64,000 nt of DNA from assembly GCF_900115815.1 (NCBI RefSeq), contig NZ_FOXV01000008.1:62001-126000 (forward strand), in the 5' to 3' direction. This DNA is from Roseivivax halotolerans. GTDB lineage: Bacteria; Pseudomonadota; Alphaproteobacteria; Rhodobacterales; Rhodobacteraceae. Of this stretch, positions 1-8,404 are shown piece after piece. A model generated the notes under the pieces. It did not search any database. It was not told the DNA's origin and worked only from the letters and a program-made list of their open reading frames with translations. Position 1 is the first letter of the stretch, and each line of letters starts with the position of its first letter. The translations under genes and the position numbers were made by a program.

Positions 1-69
1 ATCGGCGAGATGTGCGAGAAGCTCCTCGCAAACACCGTGATCGAAAGCTACCGGATCGAGGTGCTGTGA
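1..69 (+). CDS. purS: PurS C-terminus (partial)
   Basis: This is the 3' end of a gene that begins before the window. The last 22 residues ([19 protein letters not shown] and neighbours) match the conserved tail of PurS, the small subunit of the FGAM synthase complex PurSQL in de novo purine synthesis. Its TGA stop shares one base with the purQ start (TGATG), so the two are translationally coupled. Only the tail is visible, but the order purS-purQ supports the call. Confidence 0.85.
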   Translation: MGEMCEKLLANTVIESYRIEVL

Positions 70-737
70 TGCGCGCCGCGGTCCTCGTCTTTCCCGGCTC
101 CAACTGTGATCGCGATCTCGCCACGGCCTTTCGCGCGGCGGGGTTCGAGACCGACATGGTCTGGCACAAGGACACGAGCCTGCCGGACGGCGTGGACATT
201 GTCGGCGTGCCGGGCGGGTTCTCTTACGGGGACTACCTCCGCTGCGGAGCCATCGCCGCCAATTCCCCGATCTGCCGGGCGCTCGCGGCCCATGCCGAGC
301 GGGGCGGTTTCGTCTTCGGCCCCTGCAACGGCTTCCAGATCCTGACCGAGACCGGCCTTCTGCCGGGGGCGCTTCTGCGGAATGCCGGGCTGAAATACAT
401 CTGCCGGACCGTGCCGTTGATCGTGGCAGAGCAGGACAGCGTCTTTACCCGTGGTTATGCGCCCGGCGAGGAGATCCGCATCCCGATCGCACATCACGAC
501 GGCAATTACTTTGCCGATACCGATACGCTCGACCGCCTAGAGGGCGAGGGGCTGGTGGCGTTCCGCTATGCCGAGAACCCCAACGGCTCGCAACGTGACA
601 TCGCGGGCATTCTCTCGCCCAATCGCCGGGTGCTCGGCATGATGCCGCATCCCGAACGCGCGGCCGATGCCGGGCACGGCGGCACCGACGGTCAGCGTCT
701 TTTCGCGCATCTGACAGAGGCTCTGGCCGCTGCCTGA
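69..737 (+). CDS. purQ: Phosphoribosylformylglycinamidine synthase subunit PurQ
   Basis: PurQ is the glutaminase subunit of FGAM synthase. It releases ammonia from glutamine for PurL in the fourth step of cytosolic de novo purine synthesis. The 222-residue product is a class I glutamine amidotransferase: the nucleophile is Cys86 in FGPCNGFQ, and the His194/Glu196 pair lies in MPHPER near the C-terminus. The N-terminal [10 protein letters not shown] is typical of PurQ. The ATG at 69 overlaps the purS stop. A reading frame continues further upstream, but only inside purS, so the internal ATG is the start. The length matches the bacterial family (about 220-230). Confidence 0.97.
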   Translation: MRAAVLVFPGSNCDRDLATAFRAAGFETDMVWHKDTSLPDGVDIVGVPGGFSYGDYLRCGAIAANSPICRALAAHAERGGFVFGPCNGFQILTETGLLPGALLRNAGLKYICRTVPLIVAEQDSVFTRGYAPGEEIRIPIAHHDGNYFADTDTLDRLEGEGLVAFRYAENPNGSQRDIAGILSPNRRVLGMMPHPERAADAGHGGTDGQRLFAHLTEALAAA

Positions 738-773
738 CTTGTGGCGCGCTGGTGCGAGCCGTAAGTTGGACCA

Positions 774-2531
774 ATGACGGAGACGTCCCAGGATACCGAA
801 GGCCGGGCAGGCCCGCTGTCGTGGCGCGTGCGCGTCGCGCTTCTGGGGCTGTTCGCCGCGGCGGTGGCGACGATCTGGGTGACGAATTCGCTCCTGACCG
901 ACCGGTTCACCGAAACCACCCGCAACCGCGCCGAGCTGCGCCTCGCGCTCTACAGCGGCAACCTTCTCAGCGAGCTTCGGCGCAACTCGATCGTGCCTCA
1001 GCTCCTGGCTCGTGACCCCGCGCTTATCAATGCGCTCAATACAGGCGATTTCAGCCAGTCGACGCAGCGCCTTATCTCCTTCGTCGAGGAGATCGGCGCG
1101 GCCTCGCTGATGCTGCTCGACAGTCAGGGGCGCACGGTCGCGGCCACGGATCGCAACAGGCTTGGCGAGACCCATCGCAACGCCGCCTATTTCGTCGAGG
1201 CGCAGCGCTCGTCATCGACCGTCTTCAACGCGATCCGCAACGAGGTCTCAAGCTACACCTTCACCTATTCCCGCCGGATCGAGAGCCAGGGTGCGGTGAT
1301 CGGGGTAATTGTCGTCGAGGCTGATCTGGCGAAGTTCGAGCGGTCCTGGGCAGGGATTTCGGACGCGGTGCTGGTGACGGACAGCGAAGGCAATATCATC
1401 CTGGCCACGGAACCGAAGTGGAGGGGCCTCAGCATCAGCGAGGCGCTGGCACGCCAGCCTGCCGACAGCGCCATCGAACGCGCGATCCAGGCCACGACCG
1501 ATTGGACCGCCCTTCCGGCGGACGCATACGTGGGCGGGCAGGCGGTGATGCGGATCGACGGGCGCATCCCGTTTCGCGGCTGGTCCATCACCTCCTTCAC
1601 CACCTACCAGAGCGTGCGCGAACGGGTGAACGCGGTCCTCGCGCTCGAGATCATGGGTTTCGCGATTCTTGCCGCGCTCGCCTTCTACGCGCTCTCACGC
1701 AAGACCGCGCTCAGGATGGCGCTCTTCCAGCGCGAGAGCCGCGAGCTGCGGCAGCTCAACGTGCGTCTCCAGCGCGAGATCGCCGAGCGGGAGCGTGTGC
1801 AGGAGAACCTCGCCGTGGCCGAGCAGACGCTCGCCCAGAGCTCCAAGCTCGCCGCGCTTGGCGAGATGTCGGCCGCCGTGAGCCATGAGCTCAACCAGCC
1901 GCTCGCGGCGATGCGGACCTATCTTGCCGGTGCGCGGCTTCTGCTGCGCCGCAACCGGCCGGACGAGGCGCTGACGGCCTTCCACCGGATTGACGACCTG
2001 ATCGAGCGGATGGGTGCGATCACGCGCCAGCTCAAATCCTATGCGCGCAAAGGGCAGGCGGAATTCTCGCCTGTCGACATGGGGGAGGCGGTCAATTCCG
2101 CCCTCTCCATGATGGAGCCGCAGCTCAAGGCGCGGCAGGTCCGCATCAGCCGCATCCTGCCCGAAGGCGAGGTCCGCGTTATGGGCGACCGGATGCGGAT
2201 CGAGCAGGTCCTCATCAATCTCATCCGCAACGCTCTCGATGCGACCAAGACCGTTCGCAACCCGGAGATCGAGATCCTCCTGGCGCGTGGCGAGACGGCG
2301 ACCCTCACCGTGCGCGACAACGGTCACGGGATCGAGGATCTCGATGCCCTGTTCGAACCATTCTACACGACCAAACAGCCAGGCGACGGCACCGGGCTCG
2401 GACTTGCGATCTCCTCGGGGATCGTCAGCGACCTCGGTGGACGCCTGACAGCACGGAACGCCGAGGGCGGCGGGGCCGTTTTCGAAATGCAACTGCCGAT
2501 CATGGCGGAAGATACTCAAGCCGCGGAATAG
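774..2531 (+). CDS. dctB: C4-dicarboxylate-type sensor histidine kinase (DctB)
   Basis: This is a membrane sensor kinase of 585 residues with DctB layout. A transmembrane helix at about residues 20-42 is followed by a periplasmic double-Cache/PAS-like sensor region (about 45-275), a second helix (about 280-305) and a cytoplasmic coiled coil. The kinase core has an H-box at His371 (SHELNQPLAAM), an N-box (NLIRNALDA) and G-boxes (DNGHGI, GTGLGLAIS). The SHELNQPL form is characteristic of the DctB/NtrB-like subfamily. The partner regulator starts 7 bases after the stop, so the pair is co-transcribed. No dctPQM TRAP transporter or dctA is in the window, so the ligand (C4-dicarboxylate) is inferred from family only. 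Confidence 0.85.
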   Translation: MTETSQDTEGRAGPLSWRVRVALLGLFAAAVATIWVTNSLLTDRFTETTRNRAELRLALYSGNLLSELRRNSIVPQLLARDPALINALNTGDFSQSTQRLISFVEEIGAASLMLLDSQGRTVAATDRNRLGETHRNAAYFVEAQRSSSTVFNAIRNEVSSYTFTYSRRIESQGAVIGVIVVEADLAKFERSWAGISDAVLVTDSEGNIILATEPKWRGLSISEALARQPADSAIERAIQATTDWTALPADAYVGGQAVMRIDGRIPFRGWSITSFTTYQSVRERVNAVLALEIMGFAILAALAFYALSRKTALRMALFQRESRELRQLNVRLQREIAERERVQENLAVAEQTLAQSSKLAALGEMSAAVSHELNQPLAAMRTYLAGARLLLRRNRPDEALTAFHRIDDLIERMGAITRQLKSYARKGQAEFSPVDMGEAVNSALSMMEPQLKARQVRISRILPEGEVRVMGDRMRIEQVLINLIRNALDATKTVRNPEIEILLARGETATLTVRDNGHGIEDLDALFEPFYTTKQPGDGTGLGLAISSGIVSDLGGRLTARNAEGGGAVFEMQLPIMAEDTQAAE

Positions 2532-2538
2532 AACAACA

Positions 2539-3876
2539 ATGGCACAGGCTATGAAAATCGCGATCGTCGACGACGAAAAGGACATGCGGCAGTCGATCAG
2601 CCAATGGCTGGCACTGTCGGGCTACGATACCGAAAGCTTCGGCAGTGCCGAAGACGCGCTGAAGACGCTCGGCGCGAATTATCCCGGTATCGTCATCACG
2701 GACATCAAGATGCCGGGGATGGACGGAATCCAGCTTCTCAAAAAGCTCATGGGCCTCGACAGTGCGTTGCCGGTCATCATGATCACCGGCCACGGCGATG
2801 TTCCGATGGCGGTCGAGGCGATGCGGATCGGTGCGTTCGACTTTCTCGAAAAGCCGTTCAATCCCGACCGCATGTCCGAGCTTGCCAAGAAGGCGACCGC
2901 GGCGCGGCGGCTGACGCTCGACAACCGGCAACTCCGCAAGGAGCTGTCCGATGGCGGGCAGATCATGCAGAAGCTCATCGGCCAGTCGCCTGCGATGGAG
3001 CGGCTGCGTGAAGACATCCTCGATCTCGGCCAGGCCGATGGGCACGTGCTGATCGAAGGCGGGACGGGCACCGGCAAGACGCTGGTCGCCCATGCGTTGC
3101 ACGCCGTGGGGAGCCGGGCGGGCAAGCGTTTCGTTCTTCTGCCTTGCGCGGCGATGGACGAGGCGGCGCTGATGAAGCGGCTCTTCGGGCCGATGGATCC
3201 CGATGACAGCCGCCTTCCGGCCATCGAAGAAGCGCGGGGCGGCACGCTTGTTCTCGAGGATATCGAAAGCCTGACGGACGGCGCGCAGGCGCGGCTTCTG
3301 TCGGTCATCAATGATCAGGGCAATCCGCCGGAGACTCGGATCGTGGCGATCTGCAACCTTCAGGACGAGGGCAAGACCTGCGAGACGGCGCTGCGCTCGG
3401 ATCTCTTTTATCGATTGGCGGCGCTGCGGATCACCGTGCCGCCGCTCCGCCAGCGGGGCGAGGACATCCTTACGCTTTTCACGCGGCTGTCCGAGCAATA
3501 TGCGGATGAGTATGGCTGCGATGCCCCCCAGGTCTCCGCCCAGGAAGCCGCGCAGCTCTTGCAGGCGCCGTGGCCGGGAAACGTGCGTCAGCTCATCAAC
3601 CTCGCCGAGCGCGCGGTCCTGCAATCGCGGCGCGGGACGGGCACCATCGCCTCGCTCCTGATGAACGATCACGAGGACATGCAGCCGGTCATGACCACCG
3701 AGGGCAAGCCGCTGAAGGAATACGTGGAAGCCTTCGAGCGGATGCTCATCGATAACACGATGCGGCGTCACAAAGGGTCGATCTCGAGCGTTATGGACGA
3801 GCTCTGTCTGCCGCGCCGGACGCTGAACGAGAAGATGGCGAAGTACGGCCTTCAGCGGTCGGATTATCTGGACTGA
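2539..3876 (+). CDS. dctD: DctD-family response regulator lacking the GAFTGA loop
   Basis: This is a 445-residue response regulator. Its receiver domain (about 5-120) carries phospho-acceptor Asp55 in ITDIKMPG. An AAA+ domain follows (about 148-370) with Walker A GGTGTGKT at 174-181 and an arginine-finger segment LRSDLFYRL at 285-293. A Fis-type helix-turn-helix lies near the C-terminus. The usual L1 loop GAFTGA, which contacts sigma-54, is absent: after LFG the chain reads PMDPDDSRLPAIEEARGG. Walker B is LVLEDIE rather than the usual LFLDEI. The protein therefore probably does not activate sigma-54 promoters in the standard way. It forms an operon with dctB (7-base gap) and is followed by a strong terminator. 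An ATG at 2551 is an alternative start. Confidence 0.85.
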   Translation: MAQAMKIAIVDDEKDMRQSISQWLALSGYDTESFGSAEDALKTLGANYPGIVITDIKMPGMDGIQLLKKLMGLDSALPVIMITGHGDVPMAVEAMRIGAFDFLEKPFNPDRMSELAKKATAARRLTLDNRQLRKELSDGGQIMQKLIGQSPAMERLREDILDLGQADGHVLIEGGTGTGKTLVAHALHAVGSRAGKRFVLLPCAAMDEAALMKRLFGPMDPDDSRLPAIEEARGGTLVLEDIESLTDGAQARLLSVINDQGNPPETRIVAICNLQDEGKTCETALRSDLFYRLAALRITVPPLRQRGEDILTLFTRLSEQYADEYGCDAPQVSAQEAAQLLQAPWPGNVRQLINLAERAVLQSRRGTGTIASLLMNDHEDMQPVMTTEGKPLKEYVEAFERMLIDNTMRRHKGSISSVMDELCLPRRTLNEKMAKYGLQRSDYLD

Positions 3877-3894
3877 GGCATCGACGCCTCGCTC

Positions 3895-3930
3895 GAGCGC
3901 CTGCCCTCCCAACCGGGCAGGCGCTCCTTT
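3895..3930 (+). terminator. Rho-independent terminator after dctBD
   Basis: A perfect 12-bp stem (GAGCGCCTGCCC paired with GGGCAGGCGCTC) encloses an 8-base loop and is followed by CTTT. It lies 18 bases after the dctD stop and separates dctD from the convergent ocd gene. Confidence 0.8.
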
Positions 3931-3940
3931 CGTCACTCAC

Positions 3941-4999
3941 TCAGGCAGCCACCTCCGGTGCCGCGCGCATCAGCATCCCGTAAAGATCCCTCGGATCATC
4001 CGGATCCGCCAGAAGATCGAGCGGCGTGAAAAAGCGCGTCCCCTCGATCGCGTTCCGCACGAAGCGCAGCGCCGAGAAATCCTCGATCGCGAAGCCGACG
4101 CTGTCAAAGAGCGTGACCTGCGCCTCTGACGTTCGCCCTTCGGCATTGCCAGCCATGACCTGCCAAAGCTCCGTCACCGGATGATCGGGATCGAGCTGCT
4201 GGATTTCGCCTTCGATCCGGGTCTGCTCAGGATATTCCACGAAGATCGACGCGCGTTGCAGGATACCCGGCGCAAGCTCCGTCTTGCCGGGGCAATCGCC
4301 GCCGATCGCGTTCACATGCACGCCGCTGCCCACCATGTTGTCCGACAGGATCGTGGCATATTGCTTGTCCGCGGTGCAGGTCGTCAGGATGTCCGCGCCT
4401 TCGATGGCCGCTTCCGCACTCTCGCACGGCACAACGCGCAGACCGCTGCCCGCGAGGTTCCGCGCGCATTTCGCCGTCGCGGCGGGGTCGATATCGTAAA
4501 GCCTAACTTCCTCGAGCCCGACCATCGCCTTCATCGCAAGGCTCTGGAACTCGGCCTGAGCGCCGTTACCGATCATCGCCATCACCCTTGCATCCTTTGG
4601 TGCGAGGTACTTGGCAGCCACGCCCGACATCGCCGCCGTGCGGAGCGCGGTGAGGAGCGTCATCTCGGTCAGAAGCTTCGGATACCCGGTATAGACATCC
4701 GCCAGAAGACCGAAGGCCGTCACGGTTTGCAGCCCTTCGCTGGTGTTCTTGGGATGCCCGTTCACGTATTTGAACCCATACATCTCGCCATCCGAGGTCG
4801 GCATCAGCTCGATCACGCCCACATCGCTGTGGTAGGCGACACGCGGGGTCTTGTCGAAGCTTTCCCAGCGCAGGAAATCCTCTTCGATATGCGCGGCGAG
4901 CCCGCGCAGCGTGGCCTCGATGCCCAGGTGATGGACGAGCCCCATCATGTGATCGACGGAGACGAATGGCACGAGGGCCTTGTCGGAGGGTTGGGTCAT
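3941..4999 (-). CDS. ocd: Ornithine cyclodeaminase
   Basis: Ornithine cyclodeaminase converts L-ornithine to L-proline with loss of ammonia, using bound NAD. It belongs to the ornithine cyclodeaminase/mu-crystallin family. The 352-residue product has the Rossmann segment MIGNGAQAEFQ, the substrate-region arginines in LTALRTAAMSG, and a downstream NAIGGDCPGKTEL block, all typical of Ocd. The ATG at 4999 is preferred because GAGG lies 6 bases upstream. A GTG at 5011 would instead overlap the arginase stop (GTGA). It is encoded just downstream of arginase on the same strand, so arginine would pass through ornithine to proline. Confidence 0.93.
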   Translation of the reverse strand: MTQPSDKALVPFVSVDHMMGLVHHLGIEATLRGLAAHIEEDFLRWESFDKTPRVAYHSDVGVIELMPTSDGEMYGFKYVNGHPKNTSEGLQTVTAFGLLADVYTGYPKLLTEMTLLTALRTAAMSGVAAKYLAPKDARVMAMIGNGAQAEFQSLAMKAMVGLEEVRLYDIDPAATAKCARNLAGSGLRVVPCESAEAAIEGADILTTCTADKQYATILSDNMVGSGVHVNAIGGDCPGKTELAPGILQRASIFVEYPEQTRIEGEIQQLDPDHPVTELWQVMAGNAEGRTSEAQVTLFDSVGFAIEDFSALRFVRNAIEGTRFFTPLDLLADPDDPRDLYGMLMRAAPEVAA

Positions 5000-5007
5000 G
5001 AGGGGCC

Positions 5008-5931
5008 TCACAGCATGCGTTGAGTGGGACGGTCGAAGACGCGGCGGCCGAGCGCGGAGGCGGCAAGATCGACCATGAGCTGCGCGGTGCGCCCGCGCTC
5101 ATCGAGCATCGGGTTAAGCTCGACCAGGTCGAGCGACGTCATCAGGCCGCTGTCATGGATCATCTCCATCGCCAGATGCCCCTCGCGCACGGTCGCGCCG
5201 CCGGGCACGGTCGTACCCACGGCCGGGGCGACCGCCGGATCGAGAAAATCGACGTCGAGCGAGACATGTAGCGCCCCGCCGGCTTCCGCGACGCGGTTCA
5301 GGAAAGCCGCAAGCGGCTTGCGGATGCCGTCTTCATCGATGTCGCGCATATCGGCCCGGGCCACTCCGGCCGCGTCGATGGCGTCACGCTCCGGCCCGTC
5401 GACGGAGCGCAGCCCGATGATGCAGACATTCTCGGGCGCGACCGGAGCCGCCACTTCGGGAAAGCCCTCGAACCCATCGCGCCCCGTCGCATAGGCGAGG
5501 GGGGTGCCATGCAGGTTGCCGCTTTCGGTTGTCTTGAGCGTATGAAAATCTGCATGGGCGTCGAGCCAGAGCACGAATTGCGGCCGTCCCTCGCGCGCCG
5601 CATGTGCGGCGACGCCCGGCACCGTCCCGAGCGAGAGCGCATGGTCGCCGCCCATGAAGATCGGCAGTCCGCGCGTCATGGCCGCCTCGGCTTCGCGGAT
5701 CAGCGCCTGCGTCCAGCCGACCGTTTCGGGCAGGGAATAGAGATGCGGATGCGCAGGCAGGTCCACAGCCTCGGGCGTGAGGTTGCCGAGATCGACAACG
5801 TCGTGACCAAGATCCCGCAGCGCGCCGGGCAGCCGCGCGGAGCGGTAGGCGTCCGGTCCCATCAGGCAGCCCGCGCCGCGTTTGCCGGAATCGACCGGTG
5901 CACCCACAAGAAGGATCGTCTTCGCGCTCAT
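5008..5931 (-). CDS. rocF: Arginase
   Basis: Arginase hydrolyses L-arginine to ornithine and urea with a binuclear manganese centre. The 307-residue protein has all three metal-binding signatures of the ureohydrolase family: GGDHALSLG (His97), DAHADFH (Asp124, His126, Asp128) and SLDVDFLDP (Asp226, Asp228). It is first in a two-gene operon with ocd (8 bases between stop and the ocd ATG) and is divergent from an Lrp-type regulator 118 bases away. The ocd context favours arginase over the related agmatinase or formiminoglutamase. Confidence 0.93.
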   Translation of the reverse strand: MSAKTILLVGAPVDSGKRGAGCLMGPDAYRSARLPGALRDLGHDVVDLGNLTPEAVDLPAHPHLYSLPETVGWTQALIREAEAAMTRGLPIFMGGDHALSLGTVPGVAAHAAREGRPQFVLWLDAHADFHTLKTTESGNLHGTPLAYATGRDGFEGFPEVAAPVAPENVCIIGLRSVDGPERDAIDAAGVARADMRDIDEDGIRKPLAAFLNRVAEAGGALHVSLDVDFLDPAVAPAVGTTVPGGATVREGHLAMEMIHDSGLMTSLDLVELNPMLDERGRTAQLMVDLAASALGRRVFDRPTQRML

Positions 5932-6049
5932 GAAAGCCTCGCCTTGTTGGAACTCCTCTTGAAGTATGCGGCGATTTGCGAAGGATGAAAGCGATCAAAG
6001 TGAACGATCTGAGAGATAAGTCTCCGAAACGGATCTGAAAGCCGCCGAA
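5932..6049. promoter_or_regulatory. Divergent control region between arginase-ocd and the Lrp regulator
   Basis: This 118-base spacer must hold the promoters of both the arginase-ocd operon and the regulator gene. Lrp-family regulators usually bind such shared regions. No clear palindrome or consensus -35/-10 pair stands out by eye, so the call rests on gene layout only. Confidence 0.45.
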
Positions 6050-6493
6050 ATGGATGCGACCGACCGCGATATTCTCGCCGCCTTGCGCCGCGATGCGCGT
6101 ATTTCCTTTTCAGACCTTGCCGCCGCGCTCGGGCTCTCGCGCACGACCGTGCGCGCGCGCGTCGAGCGGATGCGTGAAGACGGCCGTATCCTCGGCTTTA
6201 CCGTGGTCTTGAAAGAGGACGCCGCGCGCGATCCCGTGCGCGCGCTCATGATGATCGGGATCGAGGGGCGTGGGACCGACCGTGTGCTCCGTCAGCTCGG
6301 CGGCCTGCCCGAAGTGCGCGGGCTGCATTCCACCAATGGCCGGTGGGACGTGATTGCCGAGCTTGGCACGCCGGATCTCGAGACGCTCGACGCCGTGCTC
6401 AACAATATCCGCGCGATGGACGGTGTTGCGACCTCGGAGACGTCGCTGCTCCTGTCGACCAAGCGCGGCTCGGGTGCTCAGCTGCGGCGGTAG
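6050..6493 (+). CDS. Lrp/AsnC-family transcriptional regulator
   Basis: This is a 147-residue regulator with an N-terminal winged helix-turn-helix (about 2-50, LGLSRTTVRARVERM as recognition region) and a C-terminal RAM/AsnC ligand-binding domain (about 65-140). Lrp-family proteins bind amino acids and often control the adjacent divergent catabolic operon. Here that is arginase-ocd, so arginine or ornithine sensing is the natural inference. The 3' end overlaps the convergent dsbB gene by 16 bases. Confidence 0.9.
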   Translation: MDATDRDILAALRRDARISFSDLAAALGLSRTTVRARVERMREDGRILGFTVVLKEDAARDPVRALMMIGIEGRGTDRVLRQLGGLPEVRGLHSTNGRWDVIAELGTPDLETLDAVLNNIRAMDGVATSETSLLLSTKRGSGAQLRR

Positions 6494-6936
6494 GCGGCGA
6501 TCCAGAGACCGGCGAGAACCAGCGAGGCAATCATGTTCCAGCTCGCCATCGAGAGCGTCAGGAATTCCCACGCGATCTCGTCGCAGCGCGTCACCGGCGC
6601 GTTCATGATCTGATCCATGAGCGCATCGGTCGAAAGACCGTCGATGGAGCTCGAGGTGCAGGTCGTCGGGCCTTCCCACCACCCGCGCTCGACGCCGGTA
6701 TGGTAAAGACCGAGCCCCGCCGTGGTCAGCGCCGCGATCGCACCCACCAGCGCCACGGCACGACTCTTGATGCCGATGGCGATGAGCCCGAGCACGATGG
6801 CCGCCACATGCGGGTAGCGCTGCCAATAGCAGAGTTTGCAGGGCGGCAGACCGCCCAGATACTGAAACCCGAGCGCCGCGATCAGAAGCGCGGCAGAACC
6901 TCCGGCGGCGAGGGCGATGAGCATGTTCCGTGTCAT
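6478..6936 (-). CDS. dsbB: Disulfide bond formation protein B
   Basis: DsbB is an inner-membrane protein that reoxidises the periplasmic thiol oxidase DsbA and passes electrons to quinone. The 152-residue product has four predicted membrane helices, the first redox pair Cys33/Cys36 (PPCKLCYW) and a second periplasmic pair Cys93/Cys118. It matches the family in length. The ATG at 6936 overlaps the stop of the upstream YqaA-like gene (ATGA), so the two form an operon. The 3' end overlaps the convergent Lrp-type gene by 16 bases. Confidence 0.92.
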   Translation of the reverse strand: MTRNMLIALAAGGSAALLIAALGFQYLGGLPPCKLCYWQRYPHVAAIVLGLIAIGIKSRAVALVGAIAALTTAGLGLYHTGVERGWWEGPTTCTSSSIDGLSTDALMDQIMNAPVTRCDEIAWEFLTLSMASWNMIASLVLAGLWIAAYRRS

Positions 6937-7511
6937 ACGAACCGCAGAACCATGAAGCCGCCGATGAGCGCAACGCAGAAAAGCGTGAAGACGAGACCAA
7001 GCCGCCGCTCGATGAAATCGCGGATCGGATCGCCGAAGGCGTAGAGCAGCCCCGCCACGATGAAGAACCGCGCCGCCCGGGCAATGATCGCGGAAAGGAT
7101 GAAGGGCACGATCGGCATCGCGGTCCATCCCGACATGATCGTGATGACCTTGAACGGGAAGGGCGTCAGACCCGCGAACAGCACCGCCCAGACGCCGTAT
7201 TCGTTGAACTTGGCGTTGAACGCCGCCATCGAGTCGCCCTTGCCGAGCGCTTCGAGCACCGGCGCGCCGATACTGTCGTAGAAGAACGCGCCGATCACAT
7301 AGCCCAGCCCCGCACCCGCGACCGAAGACACCGTGGCGATGAGCGCGATCAACCAGGCCCGGCGCGGCGCGGCGAGAATCATGGGGATCATCATTACGTC
7401 CGGCGGGATCGGAAAGACCGAGCTTTCGATGAAGGCGACAAAGGCCAGCAGCCACAGCGCGTGGGGATGCTCGGCCAGCGCCAATGTCTTGTCATAGGTC
7501 TTTCGGAGCAT
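6933..7511 (-). CDS. YqaA/DedA-like (VTT domain) inner-membrane protein
   Basis: This is a 192-residue membrane protein of the DedA/YqaA (SNARE-associated/VTT) family. It has about five hydrophobic segments, the early ESSVFPIPPDVMM motif and the later GLTPFPFKVITIMSG motif typical of YqaA homologues. DedA-like proteins are linked to lipid transport and membrane homeostasis; the substrate here is unknown. MLRKTYDK at 7511 is taken as the start because sequence upstream of it is not conserved-looking. It is coupled to dsbB by a 4-base ATGA overlap. Confidence 0.85.
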   Translation of the reverse strand: MLRKTYDKTLALAEHPHALWLLAFVAFIESSVFPIPPDVMMIPMILAAPRRAWLIALIATVSSVAGAGLGYVIGAFFYDSIGAPVLEALGKGDSMAAFNAKFNEYGVWAVLFAGLTPFPFKVITIMSGWTAMPIVPFILSAIIARAARFFIVAGLLYAFGDPIRDFIERRLGLVFTLFCVALIGGFMVLRFV

Positions 7512-7619
7512 TCGGGGTCCCTCGGCTTCGCCGCCTCTGAGCATGGGCAAGCGCCGGGGTCAAGAACAGGCAAGATCGCATCTGGACGCGCGCGATGCCG
7601 GAAGGTAGAGCAGGACCGG

Positions 7620-7705
7620 GCCCAAGTGGCGGAATGGTAGACGCAGGGGATTCAAAATCCCCCGGTCGAAAGATCGTGTCGGTTCGAGTCCGACCTTGGG
7701 CACCA
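7620..7705 (+). tRNA. tRNA-Leu (anticodon CAA)
   Basis: The acceptor strands GCCCAAG (7620-7626) and CTTGGGC (7695-7701) pair fully. The anticodon arm GGGGA-TTCAAAA-TCCCC places CAA at 7653-7655. A long variable arm (class II, expected for Leu) precedes the T-arm with GGTTCGAGTCC. A discriminator A and an encoded CCA (7703-7705) complete it. It reads UUG leucine codons. No integrase or duplicated 3' end is nearby, so it does not appear to be used as an attachment site here. Confidence 0.96.
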
Positions 7706-7925
7706 ATCATTTCGTCGAGCTTTATCGCTGCAGCAAACGTAGGTCGCTCCGGTGACGGGCGCGTCATGGTCAATCGCGGCGATGCCCAGTTTCGGCCGAG
7801 GATATCAGCGTGACCAGCCGCACGGAGCTCAAATTGACCTTGGTCCTGCGCCCCGGTACGTCCATTCAGCGGGCGTTCATCCGAAATTGGCAGCCTCGCC
7901 ACAAGCACAGTGCAAGGAGCCCGAT

Positions 7926-8354
7926 TTGGACGGATTGGCGACAGGACAATGCCTGTGCGGCGCGGTGACCTTCCGCGTAACGGGCGAATTCGAGAGCTTC
8001 TTCCTCTGTCACTGCTCGCGCTGCCGAAAGGATAGCGGCTCGGCCCATGCGGCAAATCTGTTTTCATCCACGGCGCAGCTCGCGTGGCTGTCGGGAGAAG
8101 ACGCGATCAGCGAGTTCAGGCTGCCGGGGTCCCGGCACGTGAAGTGTTTCTGCTCCAATTGCGGATCGGCGCTGCCGGTCCCTCCCGCGGATGATGGACT
8201 GCTCCTCGTTCCTGCGGGCTCGTTGGACAGCCCGATCCCGATACGGCCGGACGCGCATATTTTTGTCTCTGACCGCGCGGATTGGGACGACGACCTTGCC
8301 TCGCTTGCGAAGTTTGAAGGTCTTCCCGGTGCGGATGCCCGTTCCGGCGAGTGA
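7926..8354 (+). CDS. GFA-family (Mss4-like) zinc-binding protein
   Basis: This 142-residue protein is of the glutathione-dependent formaldehyde-activating enzyme (GFA)/CENP-V fold. The zinc ligands are visible as CLCGAV near the N-terminus, CHCSRCRK at about residues 29-36 and CSNCGS at about 72-77. The TTG at 7926 is chosen because AAGGAG (7914-7919) lies 6 bases before it; no in-frame ATG gives the complete domain. Most family members do not have a proven activity, so formaldehyde chemistry should not be assumed. Confidence 0.85.
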   Translation: MDGLATGQCLCGAVTFRVTGEFESFFLCHCSRCRKDSGSAHAANLFSSTAQLAWLSGEDAISEFRLPGSRHVKCFCSNCGSALPVPPADDGLLLVPAGSLDSPIPIRPDAHIFVSDRADWDDDLASLAKFEGLPGADARSGE

Positions 8355-8404
8355 CCGGGCGAGCTGAGGCCGCTGCCCCGTCTACGGAAGAGTTTCGCCT
8401 TCGG

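Noticed and set aside
7620-7705. tRNA-Leu as an integration site
   Set aside because: No integrase and no repeat of the tRNA 3' end were noticed in the flanks.
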